NCBI GenBank assembly: GCA_947367315.1
Contig: CANBDX010000026.1
Span: 1-34,252, forward strand
DNA: 34,252 nt
Source of the DNA: an uncultured Bacteroidales bacterium
GTDB lineage: Bacteria > Bacteroidota > Bacteroidia > Bacteroidales > UBA932
Reading direction: 5' to 3'
A program made the translations under genes and the position numbers. The first letter of the stretch is position 1; the number at the start of each line of letters is the position of its first letter. Positions 20,104-28,774 of the stretch are shown here, piece after piece. Under the pieces are notes generated by a model, which saw only the letters and a list, made by a program, of their open reading frames with translations, made no database searches and was not told where the DNA came from.

Positions 20104-20775
20104 ATGAATAATAAGGAATTCGATAAATACGCAAGGCTGGAGCATGGTATCAGTTCGATGACGATGCATCGTTATCAGTCTGTTCTGGACGGATACATCA
20201 ATCCTACCATTCTGGAAGAAAGGAAACTTAACGTGGCTTCTATGGATGTGTTCAGCCGTCTGATGATGGACAGGATCATCTTCCTGGGTGTGCCTATCGA
20301 CGACGATGTGGCCAATATCATCCAGGCTCAGCTCCTTTTCCTTGCATCAAACGACCATGCCAGCGATATTTCGCTTTACATAAACACTCCGGGCGGACAA
20401 GTGTCTTCAGGTCTGTGCATCTACGACACTATGCAGATCATAGAGCCGGATGTCGCTACTATCTGTACGGGAATGGCAGCATCTATGGGATCTGTGCTTC
20501 TATGTGCCGGTGCGCAGGGAAAGAGGTCTGCATTGAAACATTCGAGGGTGATGATTCATCAGCCTCTCGGAGGTGCAAGGGGACAGGCTTCGGACATCCT
20601 TATCGCAGCGCAGGAAATAGAAAAGACCAGAAACGAACTTTATTCAATCATTTCAGAGCATACAGGACAGCCTGTTGAGAAGATTGCGGCAGACGGTGAC
20701 CGTGACTTCTGGATGACATCTCAGGAGGCCCTTGAATATGGAATGATTGACGAAGTGCTCCTGAAGAAGAGATAG
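20104..20775 (+). CDS. clpP: ATP-dependent Clp protease proteolytic subunit
   Basis: A 223-residue serine protease forming the tetradecameric chamber that degrades substrates unfolded by ClpX. The catalytic triad is visible: Ser127 in GMAASMGS, His152 in RVMIHQP, and Asp201 in GDRDFWMT. The NTPGG loop near residue 94 is typical. About 25-30 N-terminal residues may be a processed propeptide. It lies directly downstream of the tig terminator and three bases upstream of clpX. Confidence 0.97.
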   Translation: MNNKEFDKYARLEHGISSMTMHRYQSVLDGYINPTILEERKLNVASMDVFSRLMMDRIIFLGVPIDDDVANIIQAQLLFLASNDHASDISLYINTPGGQVSSGLCIYDTMQIIEPDVATICTGMAASMGSVLLCAGAQGKRSALKHSRVMIHQPLGGARGQASDILIAAQEIEKTRNELYSIISEHTGQPVEKIAADGDRDFWMTSQEALEYGMIDEVLLKKR

Positions 20776-20778
20776 CAT

Positions 20779-21999
20779 ATGGCCAAGGGAAGAAAACAGA
20801 CAGGCGGATACTGCATGTTCTGCGGCAGAAGCGAGGCTGAAGTGCCTCTGCTGCTTCAGGGCATTGATGCATGCATCTGCTCTGATTGCGTGAAGCTTGC
20901 TCAGGGATATATAGAGGAGTTCAGCGGTAAGAAGGCTCCTGCAGAACCATTGAAGAAGCTGGAGTCACTTCATAAGCCTAAGGAGATACATGAGTTCCTG
21001 GATCAGTATGTCATTGGACAGGACAGGGCGAAGAAACTGCTCGCTGTGGCCGTTTATAACCATTACAAGCGTCTTAACAACAACCTTCAGGACGGTGGAG
21101 AGTTCGAGCTTGAGAAGTCAAATATACTTATGGTCGGCCCTACCGGTACCGGCAAGACATTGCTGGCCAAGACTATAGCCAAACTGTTGGATGTGCCTTT
21201 CACTATTGTGGATGCTACTGTGCTTACTGAAGCTGGATATGTGGGAGAGGATGTGGAGAGTATTCTCACACGTCTGCTACAGGAAGCGGATTTCGATGTT
21301 GCAAAGGCGGAGCGGGGCATCGTGTTTATCGATGAGATCGACAAGATAGCCCGCAAGAGCGACAATCCTTCGATAACCCGTGACGTGTCCGGTGAGGGTG
21401 TGCAGCAGGCGATGCTTAAACTTCTGGAAGGCAGCGTGGTGAATGTTCCCCCTAAGGGAGGAAGAAAGCACCCTGAGCAGGAGTTCCTGCATGTGAACAC
21501 TCAGAACATCCTTTTCATTTGCGGAGGTGCATTCGAGGGGATCGAGCGAAGGATTGCCCAGAGGCTCAATACACAGGTCATCGGCTTCCAGTCTTCTGGG
21601 AAAAAACCGGTGGATAAGAACAACCTACTGAAATATGTCGAGGCTCAGGATCTGCGTTCTTATGGTCTCATACCTGAGATTATAGGACGTCTGCCTGTAA
21701 TAACATATCTGGACCACCTCGACAGGGATGCCTTGAAGAGGATTCTGACGGAGCCTAAGAACGCCCTGATGCGTCAGTATGAGAAGATGTTCGAGCTGGA
21801 CGGAATCAAGCTGACGGTTGCTCCAGAAGTTCTTGACCTGATAGTTGATACAGCCATCGAGAACAAGCTTGGAGCTCGCGGACTGAGGTCTATCTGCGAG
21901 GCTATCATGACCGATGCCATGTATGAAGCTCCGTCTTCGCAGCGCAAGACTTTCAAGCTGACGCTTGAATATGCAAAAGATAAACTGACTAAAGCCTAA
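20779..21999 (+). CDS. clpX: ATP-dependent Clp protease ATP-binding subunit ClpX
   Basis: A 406-residue AAA+ unfoldase. The N-terminal zinc domain has Cys12, Cys15, Cys34 and Cys37. Walker A is GPTGTGKT (120-127), the pore loop is GYVG (153-156), Walker B ends in Asp185-Glu186, the RKH loop lies at 229-231, the IGF loop that docks into ClpP at 268-270, and the sensor-2 GARGLR at 365-370. All functional elements are intact. The gene starts three bases after clpP and is followed by spt after 11 bases, so it probably shares a transcript with both. Confidence 0.98.
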   Translation: MAKGRKQTGGYCMFCGRSEAEVPLLLQGIDACICSDCVKLAQGYIEEFSGKKAPAEPLKKLESLHKPKEIHEFLDQYVIGQDRAKKLLAVAVYNHYKRLNNNLQDGGEFELEKSNILMVGPTGTGKTLLAKTIAKLLDVPFTIVDATVLTEAGYVGEDVESILTRLLQEADFDVAKAERGIVFIDEIDKIARKSDNPSITRDVSGEGVQQAMLKLLEGSVVNVPPKGGRKHPEQEFLHVNTQNILFICGGAFEGIERRIAQRLNTQVIGFQSSGKKPVDKNNLLKYVEAQDLRSYGLIPEIIGRLPVITYLDHLDRDALKRILTEPKNALMRQYEKMFELDGIKLTVAPEVLDLIVDTAIENKLGARGLRSICEAIMTDAMYEAPSSQRKTFKLTLEYAKDKLTKA

Positions 22000-22010
22000 A
22001 ACCTAATATT

Positions 22011-23198
22011 ATGAATAGATTACTTAATCAGATCTGCTCGAATTACACCCTTGCCGACCAGTGCAAGGAGATGGGTATATATCCTTATTATACACCTATC
22101 GAATCGGAGCAGTCCACTGTAGTTAAAATCAATGGAAATGATGTCCTGATGTTCGGCTCTAACAGCTACCTCGGTCTTTCGAACGACCCTCGTCTGAAGG
22201 AAGCTGCCGTTGAGGCTGTCAAGAAGTATGGAACAAGCTGCTCCGGCTCGCGTTTCCTCAACGGAACACTTGATATCCATATGGAGCTTGAGGAGAAGCT
22301 TGCACGTTTCGTAGGCAAGGAGGATGCGGTGACCTACAGCACCGGTATGCAGGTGAACCTCGGTGTCATCTCGTGTCTTTCATTCCGTGGCGGATATGTG
22401 CTTCTGGATGCCCAGGACCATGCATCCATCATTGACGGAAGTCGTCTCGGCTTTGCCAAGGTACTGAAGTTCAAGCATAATGATGTGGAAGACCTTGAGA
22501 AGAAGCTCGCATTCTGCGAACATGACAAGTATAAACTTATCGTTATTGACGGTATATACTCGATGGAGGGAGACATCGCTCCTCTACATGAGATATGTGA
22601 CCTCTGCGACAAGTACAATGCTTCCGTGATGGTGGATGACGCGCACTCTCTCGGAGTACTCGGCAACTGCGGACGCGGAACTGCCGACTATTTCGGAGAA
22701 ACCGATCGCGTGGACCTTATCATGGGTACATTCTCCAAGTCTTTCGGATCTCTTGGAGGATTCATCGCCGGAGACCGTGAAGTGCTCAATTACTTGAAAC
22801 ACAACTCCCGTTCACTCATCTTCAGCGCCTCAATGCCGCCTGCAAACATCGCAGCCGCAAGCAAAGCTCTGGATATCATGCTGGAGGAACCTCAGCGTTT
22901 CGAATACCTTTGGGACCTTACCCGATATGCACACAAGGCATTCAAGGATGCAGGATTTGATACAGGAAGGACGCAGTCTCCGATTATCCCTCTTTTTGTG
23001 CGCGACACCTTCAAGGCAATGGCTATCGTGCGTCATGCTCTGGCAGAGGGCATCTTCGTGACTCCGGTGATCACTCCGGCTGTCGCCCCAGGTGACGAAC
23101 TTATCCGTTTCGCCCTGATGGCTACGCACACACGCGAGCAGGTAGACTATGCTGTGGAAAAGCTTACAAAGATCTTCAAGCAGCTTGAAATATTCTAA
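22011..23198 (+). CDS. spt: Serine palmitoyltransferase (alpha-oxoamine synthase family)
   Basis: A 395-residue PLP enzyme of the alpha-oxoamine synthase family. The PLP lysine is Lys243 in GTFSKSFGSLGG, with Asp209/His212 in VDDAH and His137 in DHASI. FGSNSYLGL, GSRFLNGTLDIH and the C-terminal SPIIPLFVRD and ALMATHT motifs match, from memory, the bacterial serine palmitoyltransferases of Bacteroides and Sphingobacterium. Those enzymes condense serine with an acyl-CoA to make 3-ketosphinganine, the first step of sphingolipid synthesis. KBL or BioF paralogues are the alternatives, but the long N-terminus with YPYYTPIE and the downstream reductase favour Spt. It follows clpX by 11 bases. Confidence 0.88.
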   Translation: MNRLLNQICSNYTLADQCKEMGIYPYYTPIESEQSTVVKINGNDVLMFGSNSYLGLSNDPRLKEAAVEAVKKYGTSCSGSRFLNGTLDIHMELEEKLARFVGKEDAVTYSTGMQVNLGVISCLSFRGGYVLLDAQDHASIIDGSRLGFAKVLKFKHNDVEDLEKKLAFCEHDKYKLIVIDGIYSMEGDIAPLHEICDLCDKYNASVMVDDAHSLGVLGNCGRGTADYFGETDRVDLIMGTFSKSFGSLGGFIAGDREVLNYLKHNSRSLIFSASMPPANIAAASKALDIMLEEPQRFEYLWDLTRYAHKAFKDAGFDTGRTQSPIIPLFVRDTFKAMAIVRHALAEGIFVTPVITPAVAPGDELIRFALMATHTREQVDYAVEKLTKIFKQLEIF

Positions 23199-23201
23199 GA
23201 T

Positions 23202-23996
23202 ATGGTAATTCTCATTACAGGAGTGTCATCCGGCTTTGGAAAGGCGATGGCACTCCGTCTTGCAAAAGACGGGCACAAGGTCTATGGCACCGTACGCAGG
23301 GAGGTGGAGCCTCTTGAAGGTGTGACATATCTTATGACAGATGTCAGGGATGACGCCGGTATCGCTGCAGCATTTGCGCAGATGATGGAGGCTGAAGGAC
23401 GTCTGGATGTCTTTATCAACAATGCAGGCATGGGCATCGGAGGTCCGCTTGAGTTCAATCCGGTGGAGGATGTGCAGATGCAGATGGATGTCAATTTCAT
23501 GGGTATGGTGAAATGGCTAAAGCATGTAATCCCTGTGATGCGTCGTCAGGGAGAAGGCAAGATCCTGTGTGTCAGCAGTATCGGTGGTCTGATGGGACTA
23601 CCTTATCAGGGAGCATACTCGGCAAGCAAGTTTGCCATTGAAGGATGGTGTGAGGCCCTGCGTCTGGAGCTTCGCGGCACCGGTGTAAAGGTCGTGGTGA
23701 TAGAGCCTGGAGACTTCTCCACAGGCTTCACCGCCACCCGCAAGTCAGTATGTCCGGCAGACGTGGCTGAGGCCTATCCGTCATATGAACGCTCACTTAA
23801 GGGCATCGAGAAGGACGAGACATCCGGCTTGAAACCTGAGGTCCTTGCTGCGAAGATATCCTCGATTATCCGCAAAAAGAACCCGGCCTACAACTACGTG
23901 GTGGCTTCCTTCCTCCAGAAGCTTTCGGTCTTCGCCAAATGGCTACTGCCGAAGCGTGTCTTTGCCTGGATCCTGTCACTATACTATAATCTTTAG
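23202..23996 (+). CDS. Short-chain dehydrogenase, candidate 3-ketosphinganine reductase
   Basis: A 264-residue classical SDR. The cofactor motif TGVSSGFG starts at Thr6, NNAG lies at 73-76, and the catalytic triad is Ser126, Tyr139 and Lys143 (YSASK). The hydrophobic C-terminus (FLQKLSVFAKWLLPKRVFAWILSLYY) could associate with membrane. It begins three bases after the serine palmitoyltransferase gene. Since 3-ketosphinganine must be reduced to sphinganine by an SDR, as shown for a Bacteroides thetaiotaomicron SDR, this is the natural candidate. Function is inferred from context; the SDR family itself is certain. Confidence 0.8.
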   Translation: MVILITGVSSGFGKAMALRLAKDGHKVYGTVRREVEPLEGVTYLMTDVRDDAGIAAAFAQMMEAEGRLDVFINNAGMGIGGPLEFNPVEDVQMQMDVNFMGMVKWLKHVIPVMRRQGEGKILCVSSIGGLMGLPYQGAYSASKFAIEGWCEALRLELRGTGVKVVVIEPGDFSTGFTATRKSVCPADVAEAYPSYERSLKGIEKDETSGLKPEVLAAKISSIIRKKNPAYNYVVASFLQKLSVFAKWLLPKRVFAWILSLYYNL

Positions 23997-24029
23997 GAAT
24001 CTCCGAACACAACTATATCAGTTCTGATC

Positions 24030-24067
24030 AATTGCATGTCCTCTTGTGGGATATGCAATTTTTTTTG
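24030..24067 (+). terminator. Terminator after the spt/SDR genes
   Basis: An 11-bp stem (24031-24041 with 24049-24059, one G-U pair) and a 7-nt loop are followed by eight Ts. It ends the clpPX-spt-SDR run 34 bp after the SDR stop. Confidence 0.87.
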
Positions 24068-24146
24068 TCATCGAAATAATCAGCAGCAATGACACGGTTC
24101 TTGTAAATTATTGTTATCTTGCAGACGGTACGGATAATTCTTGATT

Positions 24147-26183
24147 ATGAACAGATTTTTGTCTTTTGTATGTGCAATCTGTATTGCAGTTTCTATTGCA
24201 GCTCAGGAGTCTGAGCAGAGACATCTTTTTGAAGAACAATTTGATGCGGCGCTGGCGGAAGGAGCTTTTAAAACAGGTGCAGGCTGGATGCCGTATCCTG
24301 ATTATTCAGACCGTAGTGCATGGGAGAAGCTCAGTCAGGGATATAAGGAGATCATAATTCAGCTTGGCGAAAAGAGCCTCAAGTATGAATGGAAGACTAT
24401 TCTGGCCAGTACTTATCTCGAATATGAAAAGACTGGAAATCGGGCTCTGATGAAGACCAGCTACGACCACAGGAATAATCTCATCATACTTGTCGCTGCC
24501 GAACTTGTTGAAGGCAAGGGCCGTTTCCTCCCTCACCTTGTTGACGGATTATGGCTTCTATCTCGAGAATATTCATGGTCACTGGCTCAGCATACCCGTT
24601 ATCAGGCCTCAGGAAGAACACTCCCGGACGGAACAGACCGTCCGATTACTCTTCATAGCGCCAATATCGGAGCATCAATAGCTTATGCGCTATATTTCTT
24701 CAAGGATGAATTCGATAAGATGGATCCTTCCATCGCCATTAATGTCAAGGCTGCCTTGAAAAGGAATATCCTGGATCCTTTCCTTGATGAATCGGTGAAC
24801 AACTGGTGGATGCATAAGAAGACAAATGACAGGAAGTTCAATAATTGGACTCCTTATTGTGTGTCGCATTCTGTAGCCGCTTTTCTTTTATGTGAGGAAG
24901 ATCAGGACCGTATGATTCAGGCACTTAAGCTGTCTGCGATTACTATGGACGCTTACATGAATGACATAGGGACAGATGGAGCTTGTGACGAGGGACCGTC
25001 ATACTGGGATATGGCTGTGGGAAAGGTCTATGATTATGCAAGACTCATGTGTGATGCATCCTGCGGAAAGATGGATGTCTTCGGTGATGAGATGATACGT
25101 AGAATGGGAGAATTCAAGTCCAAGACATATTTCGGAGATGGTTACGTGATGAATTTTGCCGATGGCGAGTGTCGTGCAGTGGGAGATCTGGAAATGATGT
25201 TCCGCTACGGCTATGACACCTCAAGTAAGGAACTGGTTGATTTTGTCCTTTATAAGTTGGCAGATCCGAGTACGAAGATGTTCCGGGTGAAATCAATTAA
25301 ATACTCATACATGTCTCGAGTTCTTGAAACATTGCGTTATGGAGAGAAACTGAGGGCGATTCAAGAACAGACAATATCACAATATGGGGGTGATTGGGGG
25401 AAAATGAGGACTGCGTTGAGAAAGGGTATCGGCTCTGTATGGTATGACCAGACACAGGTTGCGATACTTAGAAAGGGTAACTGGACTCTCGCGGCAAAGG
25501 GAGGTCACAATGATGAAAGTCATAATCATAATGATGTCGGATCCGGAATCCTCCATGTGGCTACTCGTCCTGTGATCATTGACCCGGGTGTCGCAACTTA
25601 CGTAAAGGAGACATTCAGTCCGGCTCGTTATACATTATGGAATGTTCAGTCAGACTGGCATAGTGTCCCTAAGATAAATGGATGTTCTCAGGTGAATGGA
25701 AGGGAGTTTGCCGCTTCGGATGTTGTTTGTGATATAGAAGGGAACAGTCTTGTTCAAGATATATCCGGAGCTTATCCCCAGGATGCAGCCTGCAATTCCT
25801 GGAAGCGTAGCTGGGTGTTGAATGAAGAGGAGGTTGTGCTTGTCGATAAGTTCTCACTTCAGTCCAGAAAGGGTTCTGATTTGGAGAATTTTATAATTAG
25901 AGGAGATGTATATCTGCCCGGTGATTCCACACCAGATGGATATAAGGTACCAAAAGGAGAAGTTGTCATTACAGCATATTCCTACACAAAGAAGAGCCAA
26001 CTGAATCTTGTCATGACATACCCGAAGAAGATGACGCCGGCAGTCACTGTTCTGGATCTTTCGATAGATAATAGGGTGCGGAAGTGCTGGGGAGATGAGA
26101 TTGTGAAGCTGAGTTTTTCATCCTCTGCAAAGGCTCCGGTAAAGGGACAATATGAATTCAGAATAAAACCATTCAAAAACTAA
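24147..26183 (+). CDS. Secreted heparinase II/III-like polysaccharide lyase family protein
   Basis: A 679-residue protein with a signal peptide (MNRFLSFVCAICIAVSIAAQ). The N-terminal half (about 50-400) looks like an alpha/alpha toroid, with NNWTPYCVSHSV near 232 and DEGPSYW at 281-287. A beta-sandwich heparinase II/III domain follows. It carries KGGHNDESHNHND (His454, His459, His461), VIIDPGVATY (476-485) and SDWHSVPKING (502-512), equivalent to the SHNHAD/DPG/HNT motifs of the family. It probably cleaves an acidic polysaccharide (alginate or glycosaminoglycan) in the periplasm or outside; the substrate cannot be told. The ATG at 24147 is preferred over an in-frame TTG at 24141. No SusC/SusD, sulfatase or other lyase genes accompany it. 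Confidence 0.82.
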   Translation: MNRFLSFVCAICIAVSIAAQESEQRHLFEEQFDAALAEGAFKTGAGWMPYPDYSDRSAWEKLSQGYKEIIIQLGEKSLKYEWKTILASTYLEYEKTGNRALMKTSYDHRNNLIILVAAELVEGKGRFLPHLVDGLWLLSREYSWSLAQHTRYQASGRTLPDGTDRPITLHSANIGASIAYALYFFKDEFDKMDPSIAINVKAALKRNILDPFLDESVNNWWMHKKTNDRKFNNWTPYCVSHSVAAFLLCEEDQDRMIQALKLSAITMDAYMNDIGTDGACDEGPSYWDMAVGKVYDYARLMCDASCGKMDVFGDEMIRRMGEFKSKTYFGDGYVMNFADGECRAVGDLEMMFRYGYDTSSKELVDFVLYKLADPSTKMFRVKSIKYSYMSRVLETLRYGEKLRAIQEQTISQYGGDWGKMRTALRKGIGSVWYDQTQVAILRKGNWTLAAKGGHNDESHNHNDVGSGILHVATRPVIIDPGVATYVKETFSPARYTLWNVQSDWHSVPKINGCSQVNGREFAASDVVCDIEGNSLVQDISGAYPQDAACNSWKRSWVLNEEEVVLVDKFSLQSRKGSDLENFIIRGDVYLPGDSTPDGYKVPKGEVVITAYSYTKKSQLNLVMTYPKKMTPAVTVLDLSIDNRVRKCWGDEIVKLSFSSSAKAPVKGQYEFRIKPFKN

Positions 26184-26222
26184 TGCATAGGATTTTGTCA
26201 TGCGTTGTATATCCTACGAAAT

Positions 26223-26259
26223 AATTGCATATCTTTGTAAAGATGTGCAATTATTTTTG
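26223..26259. terminator. Hairpin with T-run overlapping a promoter element
   Basis: A 13-bp imperfect inverted repeat (26223-26235 with 26240-26252, one G-U pair) and a 4-nt loop are followed by ATTTTT. It probably terminates the heparinase-like gene. The -7 element TATCTTTG (26230-26237) of the next gene lies inside its left arm and loop. Confidence 0.6.
26230..26237 (+). promoter_or_regulatory. -7 element for the M20 dipeptidase gene
   Basis: TATCTTTG lies 30 bp before the ATG at 26268. The nearest TTG (26205-26207) is 22 bp upstream, slightly long. Confidence 0.6.
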
Positions 26260-26267
26260 AATTAGAT

Positions 26268-27614
26268 ATGAAGAATTATATTGAAACCCATAAGGAGAGG
26301 TTCTTTGAAGAACTCTTCTCTTTGCTCAGAATACCGTCGGTCAGCTCTCTGGAGCAGCATAAACCGGATATGCAGCGTTGTGCAGACAGGCTTGTGGAAC
26401 TGCTGCTTGAGGCTGGAGCAGACGAGGCTGCCGTATATCCTACGAATGGGCATCCTGTAGTTTTCGGCCAGAAGATCATCAATCCTGCGCTCCCGACCGT
26501 TCTTGTGTACGGACACTATGATGTGCAGCCTGTGGATCCTATAGAGCTCTGGCATTCAGACCCGTTCGAGCCTGAGATCCGCGATGGAGCCATCTATGCC
26601 CGAGGAGCGAATGATGACAAGGGACAGCTTTTCATGCATATAAAGGCTTTCGAGTTCATGGTGCGCGAAGGTACCCTTAAGCATAATGTCAAGTTTATTC
26701 TCGAGGGTGAAGAAGAAATAGGCAGCCCTTCTCTTGCTGCATGGGCTTCTGATAATAAGGAACTTCTTGCTGCTGACATCATTCTGGTGTCTGATACTAC
26801 AATGATTTCGGAGTCTGTTCCTTCGATCAACTGCGGTATGCGCGGACTCTCTTATGTGGAAGTCAAGGTGACAGGCCCGAATAAGGATCTTCATTCGGGA
26901 CATTACGGCGGAGCTGTGGCAAACCCTATCAATGTGCTTTGTGACATGATTTCGTCGCTGATTGACAAGGACGGCCATATCACGGTGAAGGGATTCTACG
27001 ATGATGTGGTGGTGCTTTCGGACGAGGACAGGGCGAAGCTTTCACGTGCTCCGTTTGATATTGATGAATATAAGGAGTTCCTTGACATTAAGGAGGTTAA
27101 GGGTGAGGCAGGATATAGCACTTTGGAGCGTACAGGTATCCGTCCGTGCCTTGATGTAAACGGAATATGGGGCGGATACATAGGCGAAGGTGCCAAGACG
27201 GTGCTGCCTTCTGTTGCTCATGCGAAGATTTCCATGAGGCTTGTCCCTAACCAGGATAGCGCAACTATCACAAGACTTTTTACTGAACATTTCCTTTCTA
27301 TAGCCCCTGACTATGTGAAGGTGGAGGTAATCCCTCATCATGGCGGTGACGGTTTTCTGATTCCTATTTCATCTCCTGCCTATAAGGCTGCCGAGAAGGC
27401 TATGACCGAGGTTTATGGCATCGAGCCTGTTCCTTCACGTGGGGGAGGATCGATTCCTATCCTTGCAGACCTCCAGCGTATCCTTGGCATCGACCCTCTT
27501 CTGATGGGATTCGGCCTGGAACGTGACACTATCCATTCTCCGAATGAAAGCTATCTCTTGAAGCAGCTTTTTGCCGGCATGGAGGCTATCGCTTTATTCT
27601 ATAGATATTATTAG
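26268..27614 (+). CDS. M20-family dipeptidase (carnosinase/CNDP-like)
   Basis: A 448-residue dinuclear zinc peptidase. Metal ligands and catalytic residues are intact: His83 and Asp85 in GHYDVQP, bridging Asp116 in GANDDKG, catalytic Glu149 and ligand Glu150 in EGEEEIGS, Asp176 in VSDT, and His423 in HSPNES. The lid/dimerisation domain (about 200-370) includes DLHSGHYGGAVANP. It probably hydrolyses dipeptides in the cytoplasm; there is no signal peptide. It is of the same subfamily as CNDP and PepV-like enzymes rather than ArgE/DapE, based on the GHYDVQP and HSGxxGG motifs. It is monocistronic with its own promoter. Confidence 0.94.
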   Translation: MKNYIETHKERFFEELFSLLRIPSVSSLEQHKPDMQRCADRLVELLLEAGADEAAVYPTNGHPVVFGQKIINPALPTVLVYGHYDVQPVDPIELWHSDPFEPEIRDGAIYARGANDDKGQLFMHIKAFEFMVREGTLKHNVKFILEGEEEIGSPSLAAWASDNKELLAADIILVSDTTMISESVPSINCGMRGLSYVEVKVTGPNKDLHSGHYGGAVANPINVLCDMISSLIDKDGHITVKGFYDDVVVLSDEDRAKLSRAPFDIDEYKEFLDIKEVKGEAGYSTLERTGIRPCLDVNGIWGGYIGEGAKTVLPSVAHAKISMRLVPNQDSATITRLFTEHFLSIAPDYVKVEVIPHHGGDGFLIPISSPAYKAAEKAMTEVYGIEPVPSRGGGSIPILADLQRILGIDPLLMGFGLERDTIHSPNESYLLKQLFAGMEAIALFYRYY

Positions 27615-27675
27615 CAGTACCAACATATAAATATACACAACACTGTCATTTGACAATCGAAACACGATCATCTGA

Positions 27676-27711
27676 CTGTCATTTCGAGCGACCGAGGGGA
27701 GACGAGAAATC
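27676..27711. repeat. Interspersed repeat of the GTCATTTCGAG...GAGAAATCT type
   Basis: The stretch CTGTCATTTCGAGCG...CGAGAAATCT is an imperfect palindrome (ATTTC with GAAAT). It resembles a short repeat I associate with intergenic regions of many Bacteroidota genomes. A partial copy of its start (ACTGTCATTT) occurs 33 bp earlier at 27642-27651. It forms most of the pyrF leader. Confidence 0.55.
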
Positions 27712-27730
27712 TATAAAACAGAAAACAAAT

Positions 27731-28573
27731 ATGAACAGAAAAGAACTATATCAGCAGATCCAGAACAAGAAGAGCATGCTATGCGTAGGCCTGGACGTGG
27801 ATTTCGACAAGATGCCCGAGCATATCAAGGCTCTTGCGACCCATGGCGAACTTGCCATGAATGGTGAACTTTATAAAGGGAAGGCACGTTCGATAATCGA
27901 GTTCAACAAGGCCATAGTGGATGCTACAGCTCCTCATTGCGTGGCTTACAAGCCAAATCTGGCATTCTACGAGTGCTACGGCATAGACGGAATGCGTGCT
28001 CTTGATGCTACTGTGGATTATATCAGAACCAGGTATCCGGAGATATTCCTTATCGCTGATGCAAAGAGGGGAGACATCGGCAACACAGCCAAGATGTATG
28101 CAAAGGCCTTCTTCGAGGAAATGGATTTTGATGCAGTGACCATCGCTCCTTACATGGGCGCAGACAGCGTGACTCCTTTCCTTGAATATAAGGATAAATG
28201 GGCTATTGTTCTGGCTCTTACTTCCAATGCCTCAGCATATCAATTCCAGAATGCGCAGAAGGACGGCAAGCCTCTCTATCAGGCAGTCATGGAGGAAATG
28301 ATGGAGATTTCCACTCCGGACAACATGATGTTCGTCGTGGGAGCCACCAAGGCAGACAAGCTTCAGGAACTCCGCAGCTTCTGTCCGGACAACTTCTTCC
28401 TTGTTCCGGGTGTAGGCGCTCAGGGAGGTTCTGCAGAGGAGGTCATTGCCCATGGGGCAAACGACCATGGAGGTCTGCTGATCAACTCTTCGCGCGGTAT
28501 CCTCTTCGCCGACCACACGGAAAATTTCGCAAAGGTAGCAGCTGAAGTGGCTGCAAAGACAGCGGATCTGTAA
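27731..28573 (+). CDS. pyrF: Orotidine 5'-phosphate decarboxylase (type 2)
   Basis: Last step of de novo UMP synthesis, decarboxylating OMP. The 280-residue protein belongs to the longer type-2 subfamily. CVGLDVD lies at 18-24, the catalytic DAKRGDIGNTA motif at 110-120 (Lys112, Asp115), and the phosphate-binding VPGVGAQGG near 217. The ATG at 27731 is chosen because upstream in-frame codons (TTG at 27650) would translate the intergenic repeat and have no family similarity. No other pyrimidine genes are nearby. Confidence 0.96.
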   Translation: MNRKELYQQIQNKKSMLCVGLDVDFDKMPEHIKALATHGELAMNGELYKGKARSIIEFNKAIVDATAPHCVAYKPNLAFYECYGIDGMRALDATVDYIRTRYPEIFLIADAKRGDIGNTAKMYAKAFFEEMDFDAVTIAPYMGADSVTPFLEYKDKWAIVLALTSNASAYQFQNAQKDGKPLYQAVMEEMMEISTPDNMMFVVGATKADKLQELRSFCPDNFFLVPGVGAQGGSAEEVIAHGANDHGGLLINSSRGILFADHTENFAKVAAEVAAKTADL

Positions 28574-28593
28574 TCTGACGAACTGCTTCAGCC

Positions 28594-28726
28594 GACTCAC
28601 CCTTCGGTGGTCATTCCTCACACCTGGCGCGAGTGATGCGGTGATGCATCATGAAAACGGACGTCTGGCAGGCCGGTTTCCAGTCTTGTGGAGACCTCGG
28701 TCCCATAACCCGTTGTATAATTTTTG
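28594..28726. other. Structured non-coding segment between pyrF and the TPP riboswitch
   Basis: The gap downstream of pyrF holds no credible gene but has clear potential structure. One hairpin pairs 28594-28601 with 28606-28612 (CACC/GGTG core). A second pairs GATGC with GCATC near 28634-28650. A long interrupted hairpin builds on GTTTCCA/TGGAGAC (28676-28682 with 28689-28695), GGCCG/CGGTC (28671-28675 with 28698-28702), TGG/CCA and AACGG/CCGTT (28656-28660 with 28710-28714). A T-run follows at 28721-28725. It may be a terminator, an interspersed repeat or an RNA; I do not recognise it. Confidence 0.45.
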
Positions 28727-28758
28727 ATGATAGGCAGTTCTTTTAAATGAAAAAAGAC

Positions 28759-28766
28759 TATCTTTG
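28759..28766 (+). promoter_or_regulatory. -7 element for the riboswitch/TonB receptor transcript
   Basis: TATCTTTG fits the consensus. Transcription would start near 28773, right at the 5' edge of the TPP aptamer. No clear -33 was seen. Confidence 0.65.
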
Positions 28767-28774
28767 CACGGAAT

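Noticed and set aside
27650..27730. N-terminal extension of PyrF from a TTG
   Set aside because: The extension translates an interspersed repeat; PyrF family similarity begins at the ATG at 27731.
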